Source: Apostichopus leukothele (Eukaryota; Echinodermata; Holothuroidea; Aspidochirotida; Stichopodidae). Taken from it: a stretch of DNA of 23,129 nucleotides. The stretch covers positions 1-23,129 of the forward strand of contig JAAAKB020048257.1 of assembly GCA_010014835.2 (NCBI GenBank), given 5' to 3'. The notes beneath the pieces are model-generated. The model was not told where the DNA came from, made no database searches, and saw only the letters and a program-made list of their open reading frames with translations. The position numbers were made by a program, and so were the translations under genes. Below, piece after piece: positions 1 to 9,570 of this stretch. Each line of letters begins with the position of its first letter. The first letter of the stretch is position 1.

Positions 1-210
1 GGAACCGATAGAGGAACGTTGCCTAAATAACTTGATGCTGTATAATTCATAACGCAACATTTCTCTTTCAAACATAATTTGTTTGTTCCATTCTGACAAC
101 TCCATCACTCCTGTCGTAGATACATATAATGATTGTACATTCACCAATGTCATACTTGACCAGCAGCTATCTGAGTCTGGACAGGGTTTTATCTCATATG
201 ATTGGTTCAT
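1..210 (-). other. Open frame running off the window edge, unassigned
   Basis: The minus strand is open for 70 codons from an ATG at 210 to the window edge. It includes a stretch reading LSEWNKQIMFEREMLRYELY. The plus strand is also open across about 57-219, with C, W and F residues spaced in a protein-like way. Only one of them, or neither, can be real. I do not recognise a family for either. It was first considered as the last sulfotransferase exon, but the exon at 919-804 fits far better. Confidence 0.15.
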
Positions 211-620
211 TCAACGGTGAAAATTATGTTTCTACTGCGTTGTATCAGAAAGCATAATACTGCGTTACATGGGAGATAAAGTACGGGGTTATAATGAACA
301 GTCAATACGTTATGAGTTCATCTGCTTTTCATATCGACGAAATTAAAGTAACTTTTTTAGCAATAAGGGTACAGTATCACTTTAACTTTAATATAATTAA
401 TATAACATTGATGTATTGCTCTGTAAACGATTGTTCTTGACATTAAACATGACAGAAACAAAACACAGTTCAAATTGTCCCGATATGAAGTACTCTATTA
501 ATTACGCAATACAGTTATATATGGATTCATGCGCGTGAATTAGATTACAAATCCAAATTATCTGAAACGTGATCATATTTTCCATTACGTCACATCAGGA
601 AATGTCGTCTCTAAACTGTT

Positions 621-656
621 TTTATTTCTGATTAGTTTTGTTCTCCTATATTTATT
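621..656 (-). terminator. Poly(A) signals of the sulfotransferase gene
   Basis: Two AATAAA hexamers on the minus strand (656-651 and 626-621) lie about 150-180 nt past the sulfotransferase stop codon. This is a normal distance for a short 3' UTR. AATAAA is common by chance in AT-rich DNA, so this is a plausible assignment rather than a proven one. Confidence 0.5.
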
Positions 657-803
657 TAAGGCTCTAGTTGAATAGTTAACCAATTTAAAGCATTGTACGC
701 ATATCTCACAAGGACCAAATATTAGATTAGTGCAATTGCCCCTCATATCATATTGGAACATCAAAAAAGACGACCTAAAATTTATAGATGCCACACCTGA
801 ACT

Positions 804-1518
804 TTAAGAAACTACGTAACGGGTGGTGAGGTCGCAATTCATCATCTTTTCACGGTAACATTTGTCAAATCGTTCATTTTGTTCAGATGAGAAACTGTAC
901 TTCCATTGATTAAGTGTTCCTGTTAATATAAAGAGAAGCATTTAATCATTAAATATTGTAAACAAAATGAGGCACAGAAGCATTATAAATACAACATTAT
1001 GTCATCATTTTATTTCTATGCTTGGCACCGGATTTGTCTAATTAATATATCAACTAGAATATATTAAATATAATTTGGTGGAATTTGAACTTCCAAAAAA
1101 ACATTTTTTGTTTGTATTTGGAAGTAAGTAGAAAATAGAATACTAAATATTCTTATGCATTTAATAAATCAAGACATTTCGTTGGTGTGGTTAAAGTGTT
1201 TTACTATTATGAAAAAAAAAACATAATTCCACTACAAATAAACAGTTTTATTAAATTTACCGCTTTTAACGAATATGTTCAAATCAACAACTTCCTTCCC
1301 TTCTGTCAAATTTTGTTCGTGGTCTTTCTGAAACGACGCTCTCATCACCTCAATAGAAGCGCTCTCAACTACACGTTCGACAGCTGTATTATCCAATTCA
1401 CGTCCAATAAATGAGGATACTTCTCTAACGACCTTTTCAAGATCCTGAAAATATAATAGGTACCAATGAATGCATTTATGGATATTGACATTTCTTATAA
1501 TGTGTTAACTTACCATGC

Positions 1519-1559
<41 letters not shown>

Positions 1560-4071
1560 TTATGTATATATTTATTTATTATTAACAGAAAGAGAGAATA
1601 AGAAAAGTCATTATCCTCGGGTATTACCCGTAATAAGGAAATCTTTGTAGTGAAAGTGGAAAATCACCTTCAAGAATTTCGAAGTAGAAATAAACTCATA
1701 AAATATAAAGGAATCGTAAACGTACAAGAAGAAGAAGAAGAAGAAAACAAGAAGAACAACGTCTTTAAAACACGTAAAATGTGATTAATACTTACCGACT
1801 TCATGGACTCAAAGTGCACAAAGAGGAAGTTAACATCATGTCTGTGTTCGTAATATCCGATGACATTATCACACCAGTCCCCGTAGTCAGCTTTTAAAAC
1901 AACCAAAACAATGATATGTTAGAAACGTAATGCAGTGTTTATTTGAGAACTCTGTGAGTATTCAGAATGGTCACTGTCAACAGGCTTTGCATGATTGAAT
2001 GTCACTCAAGAATAATTTCAAAATAAAACAAAACTGTCAGCAAACTGCTTATCTGTTAAAGAACTTGTGTAAGAAGCTGTGTAGAAGTAAACTGGATTGA
2101 CGTTTCGAGCCTAACAGGTTCTTCATCTGAGGCTGAATGACAAGTAACAGACACAACAAAGGACAAAAAAAACACACAGAATACAGGTTAATTAGCAGGG
2201 TGAACACGAAAGGGATATATGCAAGAGTTGACACATTGTGGAGAGAGTTGACTACAGAGATCCAACTATTAACAACTCATATCGCGAACCATACTTTTTG
2301 GTGGCTTATTATTTAGCGTGTACAATAATTACATCGTGATGCACGATCAATTTACTAACCTCGACCACCAATAAGATCATCAAAGAAGGCATCAAACATT
2401 TCTTGTGTGTGAGGTACAGGCTTTCCCCTTATAATCTCTAAGTGTTGCAATACGAAGTTATAGTACGAAACGATCACATCTTTAGGATGTCGTAGGACAT
2501 AAATAACCTGCATATTACAGAATCAAAATAAGATAAAATAAGCTCCGTACTTCGTTTAATGAAGATTTCTGAGTCAAATCAATGTTAAATAAAATGTGTC
2601 AATGTATTCTAGGTTTCTACAAGAGCAACCACCTAGCCTTTAACTTAGGAAAAGCCAGACAATACTGATATCTATATTTCCAGACTGATTTCAGTTTCCC
2701 TACCACTCAGTATCACAACAAGCATTAATTATTTTGCTTCGTGAACTTTCAGAGGGGCTGAACTACGTAAGTTTGAATGGAACTAACATAGCCAATGTAC
2801 ATTGATCCCTTATTACATTTAGTAATGTTTTTTCTTCGATTGCTTTGTAACGAAGGATTGCTAATTGTGTTGATTTAGTGTAAACGTGATTTCTTACCAT
2901 CATGTCATTTGTCATGTGGTTAAAGTTATTGAAATAGAAACAGGAACACAATACATGTAACAATGTTAAAGGAAGCGATTTCGAATCCCATGCAGTTTTA
3001 TGTTTAATTCCGTTGATCAAGAATCATATAAAAATACTTTGTAATATGTGATCTTCTTCTGATTTAACGACATAAGTAATTCTGACTTCTCAAAACGATT
3101 CCGTTATCTATTATATCATGTACTGATCTCGACTATTGTACCTTGTTTTTCTTCTCTCGACTTTGTTTTGGTAATAGTTCACAAGGCAGATGAGTTGTTA
3201 TGACACGTGGTGAAGGTGAATCCTTAAAATTTCGTAAAGTTGGCCCAACCGTAGCCGTCATTTCAGGCGATTTTACATCAGCCAATTCAGCCACCATACG
3301 TCTGTGGGTAACATCTAGTTTTTCAGAATGGCCATCCGCTAGAATAAGGTGCACAATCTCCTGCATCCAATGGGTTCCTTTGGCAGGAAAGAGTACGAAA
3401 ATCAATATTTTATGTCTTAAAGCAGGCGTAGTTTGATAAAGCGTTGTATTGATAAGACGTTTTGAAAAAAAAATGCAACTGTTTTGGTAAAGAAAGTGTT
3501 TTTACTTTGCAAACTAATTTACTAATTTTCTTTGATTAATATTTTACGTCGTTTTTTATATAAACTTGATATCCATACACTCATGTCAAACATTGTTTGT
3601 AGATTGCCAAATATATTATAAAAACACATTTTAATATATGACTACTCAAGAGATAAGCTCTACCAACATGTAATTTAGGGACATGATGTACGACTGTCTC
3701 TTAATTAGTAAAATTGTTTGTAGCATTTAAAACACTTCCTTTTTGTATACAATCTTTCTCTGCAAACGTTCTCGTCCCTGCAACTATTAAGAAAAGGACA
3801 TTTATAAATAAAAGGAGAATTTCCTTAATACGGTAAATGTTGCCTGTGAGTGACTGGTTGAAAGTTAAAGATATAGAATTTTACATAACCGGACTTTACC
3901 GGGTTTGGTTCTGATGCTTTTTCACTTACCACTTTTAGGATATGTTGCGATGAAAATATCATCATGTCTCACGTCCATGTCTTCAAATTCTTCGATAAAC
4001 TCTTTTGTAGTGAACTCAGCTGGCACATGGTACCTTCCCTTGTAAACCAAAAAATGGTTTAGAGTCTCCAT
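804..4071 (-). CDS. Cytosolic sulfotransferase, complete, six coding exons
   Basis: This gene encodes a PAPS-dependent sulfotransferase of the cytosolic SULT family, which transfers sulfate to hydroxyl or amino groups of small acceptors. Coding exons, in transcript order, are 4071-3930, 3377-3142, 2507-2360, 1890-1796, 1444-1261 and 919-804. All five introns are GT-AG and splice phases run 1,0,1,0,1. The total is 921 nt, giving 306 residues and a TAA stop, close to the usual 290-300. Visible motifs are the PAPS phosphate loop YPKSGTHW (residues 44-51), the catalytic histidine in TTHLP (H110), and the 3'-phosphate site RHPKDVIVSYY (R132, S140). YGDW lies at 178-181 and the C-terminal WKYSF...EQNERFD block at 274-287. 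The 95-nt exon matches the length of the equivalent mammalian SULT exon, from memory. The start METLNHF has AACAAAATGG context. The usual RKG loop reads KSG (267-269) and the usual GDWK reads NQWK. The acceptor substrate cannot be inferred, and the exon joins are my own prediction. Confidence 0.93.
1522..1580. repeat. TA-rich microsatellite in sulfotransferase intron 4
   Basis: About 14 uninterrupted TA units are followed by an imperfect TA/TTA stretch. It lies within the intron at 1445-1795, between the fourth and fifth coding exons, and is probably polymorphic. Confidence 0.9.
1726..1746. repeat. AAG trinucleotide microsatellite
   Basis: A short run of AAG units lies in the same sulfotransferase intron, about 50 bp past the splice donor of the fourth coding exon. 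On the transcribed (minus) strand it reads as CTT repeats. Confidence 0.85.
2099..2129 (-). ncRNA. Hammerhead-ribozyme-like motif in a repeat fragment
   Basis: On the minus strand this reads CAGATGA, then a GAACC/GGCUC stem with a UGUUA loop, then GAAAC and GUC. That order resembles the type-I hammerhead core (CUGAUGA, stem II, GAAA) known from the terminal repeats of Penelope-like retroelements. Stem II has one mismatch, the core differs from consensus at the second base, and no clear stem III is visible, so it is probably inactive. It sits in sulfotransferase intron 3 on the same strand as the gene. The surrounding sequence (about 2045-2240) may be the rest of the repeat, but I cannot define its ends. 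Confidence 0.45.
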
Positions 4072-4129
4072 TTTGTTAAGTTTGAAGGAAAGACTGGATG
4101 CTAAAACCACGTACTGAGTAGTTACGTCC
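4072..4129 (-). other. 5' UTR part of the first coding exon, with splice acceptor
   Basis: Just upstream of the ATG, a pyrimidine-rich tract ends in a strong acceptor (TTTCTCTTCCTGCAG, AG at 4131-4130). This suggests at least one further 5' non-coding exon upstream, beyond 4130. The frame stays open upstream of the ATG as far as the acceptor, so an N-terminal extension from an earlier exon is possible. The Kozak match and normal family length favour the ATG at 4071. I could not identify the upstream exon or promoter. Confidence 0.6.
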
Positions 4130-4744
4130 CTGCAGGAAGAGAAACTCAGTCAATCATTTAAGGGAGGTTATAATAACAAAAGGTAATAATGGAATTCGGA
4201 AGAACTGGAACTAAGGGATTATTTAAAGGAGCGCTGATACTTTCACTTCGGAAACTAAGACCTTGTTTGAATTTATGATGTGATGTCTTCCGAGATGGGT
4301 ATCGGATAACTATTAATATTCTCAACTATTATTTTATCGTATGTGATAGGGATCTATGTGAAATCTCTCTCCCTCACCAAACAGCCAAAATATTGCTTCG
4401 TTGTTAACAAAGCGCTAAAAATTCATATATGGGGTTGTCATTTTGTAAATATATGATGCCAATATGCTCCTAGTATCTAAAATCTTTTCCAGTCGATTTT
4501 GTATCTTTGGGGTGTGGGGAGGGCTAGACATTTTCAAGTGGAGCGATATCATTGTTGACACCAAAAGTAATGCTATCATTGGGTAAGGAAAGAACAGAAG
4601 ATCAATTTAGATTCTGTATTTTTCAATATTACAAAAATACACGTTGTGATAAATGAAGAAAAACAATACATCATAGAAAGGAAGCAAATGTGGATTGTTG
4701 AATTCACAATTTACTTGATCAAGTCTACACAGCCACGTATGTGA

Positions 4745-4767
4745 AGGGAGCACAGCATTTGCTCCCT
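4745..4767. other. Short GC-rich hairpin
   Basis: AGGGAGCA (4745-4752) and TGCTCCCT (4760-4767) form a perfect 8-bp stem with a 7-nt loop. The hairpin lies about 670 bp upstream of the sulfotransferase start. No function can be assigned. Confidence 0.5.
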
Positions 4768-7304
4768 CAAATGATATAAATTTGACGTTCCAAGTCGTTC
4801 ATGAAAGCTATCTCGCACGGATCACAATCACGATGGTTGGTGTCTGTGCTAACGTTGACGTGTGGACATTCATTTACGAAAGCTAAATTTTTTTTAGCTG
4901 AAACTGTCAAAAGCTGGCATTACAATGTATGGATCATATGTCGTGATTAAAGAACAAGTAAGTTATGTGTTCCTTGAATCTGAAAAATTGTTGAACGATT
5001 TGGAAGTTATATCATAATATATAATTATTTTGTATCAAAAGTGAATATGTTTTACGTTTATTTATCGCAATTGAACGTCATCATCACATTTGCAGTAGAA
5101 AAATAAGAAACGGATGTTTGTAAGTTCAAACCTTTCAAGAAAAACCCTTCTGTCACTAAATATTATGATGAGCGATGACACTGTCATATCATGCCAAATT
5201 GCTAAGCACCCAATGGCTAATGATCAATGTTTTGTTATAGACTATTACGTCATTGCTAACAATTCATGTTCCGTGTTATCGTGTTTTTCTATGTCACATA
5301 TATTTGTGGAATAAATAAATGGAAGAAAGTAACTTTGCTGTGCTTAAATTCCATATTTGGAAACCTCAGCTTATATATATTACTCTTATTCAAAACTGAA
5401 CAAGTATTGCGTTACGTTCAGACCTTAGCTTGAAAGTACTTTATAGTCTGAATATGACTCACAATTCTCTATTTGAAAGTCTGTTAAACTTGTTTTGGCC
5501 GAACACCCTTACATAATAGTCGGATTCATCCATCCCCATAACCACACTTATCATACGTAAAATAGATTGGTCCGTTTACACCCCGTCAATACAGATTTAA
5601 GACTCTACCAAAATCATTCGGCGGAAATCCTGTGTACGTCTAAGTTTGAATTCCTCACATCAAGCATTTCAGTTTGAGATGTTTCATATAATTGTAAAAC
5701 TAGATAAACTGAGAGTTTCCTCAGAAGTTAATTCATTTCTTTAAGAAGTTTTTGATTTGATGTTGATACATTTAATTGGGTACTGGAAGGAATTGTTTTC
5801 TTTAAATTTGGCGGCCCTTGTGAACTAGGTCTCTACAATCTATAAAATAGACAAGGGATTTGCATGCATGTGGGATATTTTATTCCGTTTTGGTGAAACT
5901 GTAAACACATGCAGTTGCAAACATAATGGTTCCAGTGGCGTAATCTGTTAAGTCGGAACTCTTATGTAGCACGCAGACTACGGAAAATTGTGTGCAATTC
6001 TTTATTCTCAAGTTAGTGTATTACGTGAAATGTCTCTGACAATAGTTTATTAGTATCCTTCAAACGTTCTGGAAGCTTTTGCACTATACTATCCCTGTAA
6101 GCGGATAGTTTAACCTCGTGTGTATCGTAATATTTAAAGTGGGAAACGACTGTGCCATTGTTCAAATGTTTTCAAGTTGTACTATAGTATGTGGCTCCTT
6201 CTTTTTATGTCCTTCCTGTATACATATACAGTGTATAGAGATGAGTCATATAATACCTTAACAAGAAGAATAACTAAAATAAAAGGGGAAACATGTTAGG
6301 ATGAATGGATATCATTTCAAAGACATTTACACATGCAAAAGTTAATACAAAAAAAAGCGGGTTTAGCAAACAAACTACAACAAAAAGCACGGTAAATAAT
6401 AGAGTTTCTGTAAACTTATGTTTGGTATTTTATAGGGATTTCTTAGATACCTGTTCGATTTGTGCAGGAGACTTTTTAGTACAGTATATAAAGGGTAATT
6501 CTGATCATTGTTACTCTTATAAGCCATTATTGTAAACTCAGTTCTTGCGGCAGCATTTACTTTTTTTCTAAAAGTATATGGTAATCTAACTTAAATATAG
6601 CTGATGTGTATTTAAGAAACTTCTTTCTTGGCCTTTTTCAATATAAAATGGTACCAGGCAGGCACTACATAGATCATATAAATATGAAAAATAGTATTGA
6701 AACATTTTCCTTGGCATTTTGGTTAAAGAGAGACACAACGTTAGCCACACTAGTTACTTGATACTATACTCTCCTTAATACTTTTGATACATGCAAGAAA
6801 AGGTCAAACTGTCGTCGATGTATACTCCCAGTACTCAGTTTGGAAGTTCTAGCCACCTCAGATTCCTCAATATTATATTTTCTCAAATATAAAGGTTGAT
6901 ATAAATATTTTCTAGTAATTCGGTCTAAACGCCACTCGTCCTTTGTAGCATAGTAACTTCATAAGAAAAAACTATACTAGTACCTTCCAAAGTTTCATGT
7001 AAGAGTATGCGACCTTTAACTATGCAACTAGTTATTACCTAGCCAGATACAAGTAGTAATAAATTAGGCTAGAGTAATGCTTGCGATGATCTAAGCCGCC
7101 AACAGCTAAGAAACACCGTACTTCTTTAGGGAGATGTTACATTTGTCACGTTTCCTCATATATGAAACAGAAGACTGGAGAAAGTCTACAGTGGAATGAA
7201 CTTGTGTTTGTATGTTTTCATATGTCATAATACTGGTGTTTGTTTATTGGATTGTTTACATTCACATTGAAAATGAGACAGAAAACCAAGTGAATTAAAT
7301 TATA

Positions 7305-7327
7305 CCCCCTCCCCTCCCCACCATCCC
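7305..7327 (-). other. Potential G-quadruplex, minus strand
   Basis: The plus strand has four C runs (5, 4, 4 and 3 bases) separated by loops of 1, 1 and 5 bases. The minus strand therefore matches the canonical quadruplex pattern of four G runs with loops of up to 7 bases. There is no gene nearby to regulate. Confidence 0.6.
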
Positions 7328-8931
7328 AAGTGGCACTGTGATTTCACACATTGCCAAAAAAGAAGCTCCATGTCACGACTGTTAAAAACAAATTTAGTCC
7401 CGTGCCGAGATAATGGTCTTTGATATTTTAGGAATACGTTCATCACAAGGATCCCTGTAATTCATTATGATGGTTTAGGATTCCTTCTCTTTAATCCTAA
7501 GGTATGGTTAGGCTAACACTAAGAATGGCTCAAATTAAGTAACCTTGGTCTAAGTATTATACTAGCGTTATACTGACGAAAGTATTCCTCAGTAGCATAT
7601 GTGAAAACGAGAGTGGGCCTTCGATAGACATTCGTCAAAAACCAGTCAGAAATAACAAAAAACTAGACAGTTTTAGAACTTTTAACCCGGCCCAATCGAT
7701 TATTCACCCTCAAAATAGGTGAGAACAATAATTAACACAATTTTCCAAATAGTGCACATTCGCCACTACGCGAAAACGGGGACGAAATGATGTTTGTAGA
7801 ACAAAATTAATTAATCAAAACATAGGTAAGATATAGCATGTTGCAATAGCTCGAGGGACGGAATGTAAAAAACTGGAGTTTATATGCACGTCAAACGCTT
7901 GAAATATTCTATCACAAGTTGCTCAGTGGGGTTTCATGTCCAATGTTTAATTTCCAGTATTGATAACAAAGTTAATTCCACTCACTTAAATCGGGCAAAT
8001 GGTTCAATGATAACTAGAGGTATTATGCACCTCTGCAGAGACAAGAGGGAAAACTCGAGGGACGGATTTTCTTTTCATGTTAATAGAGACGGAGATAAAA
8101 ATACTCAAAATATTGAATAACGTATTTAACTACATACATACATTACATGGCCAGTCAGTGTTAAACCCTGGGGTTGGAAGGGGGTAGGAGGTAGGGTACG
8201 TAAGCTGCTGCCCCTTCAATATGTTAATATTCATCATTGAGTAACCCTCGGTCTTTCCCATAATTTCAAACATGATACAGCAAAGTTAACATTAAACTTG
8301 AATCAAACCATTCAAAAAATGACAAAGCACACCGTCAAGTACATATACCGTATGTGGTAAATTATGATTAACTTAGACACAGTAATAACGAAAGATATCT
8401 CCTACAATGCGAGTGGCTACCTCTGCAGGCTAAACAGAACTGGATTACATTACTAAAGGGGGACAATCCTGTTGGAAAAACAAGAAGGCAACAGTATAAG
8501 CGTAGCATAATATGTTGCATTTCCATCTATATACAGCTACTGTGTTATAATATGACATTTAAAATCTTCAAAAGTTTCAAAATAATGATATGGAGTAAAG
8601 TAGAAAAGTTTTGATGAAAAGTATAATTTGACACATTTATTAACTTCAACACAAGTATAATCTGCATGGCTACGAGGTAATCCATTCACAGAAGAAATAT
8701 GCAATGTGACTACCATGTTCAATTTGACATTCATGAATCAACTTTTGGTGCTTGTAATTCCTATGAAAAAGGCTGTCCTAAGGCTTCCCTATATTCAGAC
8801 TTAGATATGTATATATGCACAATAAATATGTTGTGTTATTGATGTGACTCTTACTGCTGTATGTAAGTAGTTAAAACAAACCGTTATCAAACAATCATTA
8901 TACAATACACTCAAGGAAGATAAAAAATCTA

Positions 8932-9570
8932 CATATTTAATACATTATATAAACTACTAGCGATACAAGTAATTGCCGTATTAATCATTCTTATATATTC
9001 ATAAATTCGTTCTTTATGTGTAACATGAAAGCAAATTGACAAACAAAGTAGACGAATGATTGACGGCTTCATAAATTGGTGAACCAGCTGCAAGATATGT
9101 GTCTTTTTTCTAAATGTATTTTCAGCCATTTATTGTCTTATATTTTTATGGGCCTTCTTTACGACTTATGCACTGTGGTAATTACGTACTTAAAATCAAC
9201 GACGATGAAAATATACATATACAATGCACTACATATACAAGCTGATAGACATACAAGTAATTGTCATATTGTAATTATCATTCATATTTTCCATACATAC
9301 ATATTCATAAATTCGTTCTTTGCGTGTATCATGAAAGACAATTTACAAACAAATGCAAAAGACGAAAGATAGACGGGGATTCAACATATTCACTTATTTC
9401 ATCAATTGGTAAAGAAGCTCTAAGAACTACTTTTAAATGTTCTTCTATCCATTATTTGCCTAATATTATATGGACATGCTTTGCCATTTTATTTATTGCG
9501 GTATTTACCTACTTAAAGCAAACGAAAATAATAATCAACACATTTAATGCATTATATACGCTACTATTCA
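8932..9570. repeat. Diverged tandem duplication, period about 306 bp
   Basis: A TATTCATAAATTCGTTCTTT block at 8996 recurs at 9302, followed in both copies by GTGTA and CATGAAAG. Other matched pairs are ACAAGTAATTG at 8966 and 9254, TTCATAAATTGG near 9069 with TTCATCAATTGG near 9399, and TACTTAAAA/TACTTAAAG. The start of the unit (TTTAATACATTATAT) returns a third time at 9543, so there are about 2.1 copies. The copies differ by many substitutions and small indels, so the duplication is old. Open frames across it (about 98-109 codons) are hydrophobic and AT-driven, and I do not recognise a protein in them. Confidence 0.75.

Larger units (their letters stand above)
4130..8931. other. Intergenic stretch with no recognisable gene
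   Basis: Open frames here are short (66-78 codons) and look like chance frames in AT-rich DNA. I see no domain motif, tRNA or coherent exon set. It holds an 8-bp GC-rich hairpin at 4745-4767, a C-rich quadruplex-forming tract at 7305-7327 and a G-rich patch near 8170-8198. A 13-bp direct repeat, CTCGAGGGACGGA, occurs at 7850 and 8054. The sulfotransferase promoter and upstream exon are presumably in the left part but cannot be located. Confidence 0.6.

Noticed and set aside
1-111. Candidate last exon of the sulfotransferase
   Set aside because: It is phase-compatible with exon 5 and contains a Trp in a plausible place. The segment 919-804 has the recognisable WK...EQNERFD...EKM block with a proper acceptor and stop, so it is the real last exon.
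2049-2234. Minus-strand open frame of 61 codons
   Set aside because: It lies in an intron over a repeat fragment with a ribozyme-like motif. Its hydrophobic composition has no recognisable protein.
3200-3436. Plus-strand open frame over the second sulfotransferase exon
   Set aside because: It is the antisense shadow of exon 3377-3142, which carries clear SULT motifs on the minus strand.
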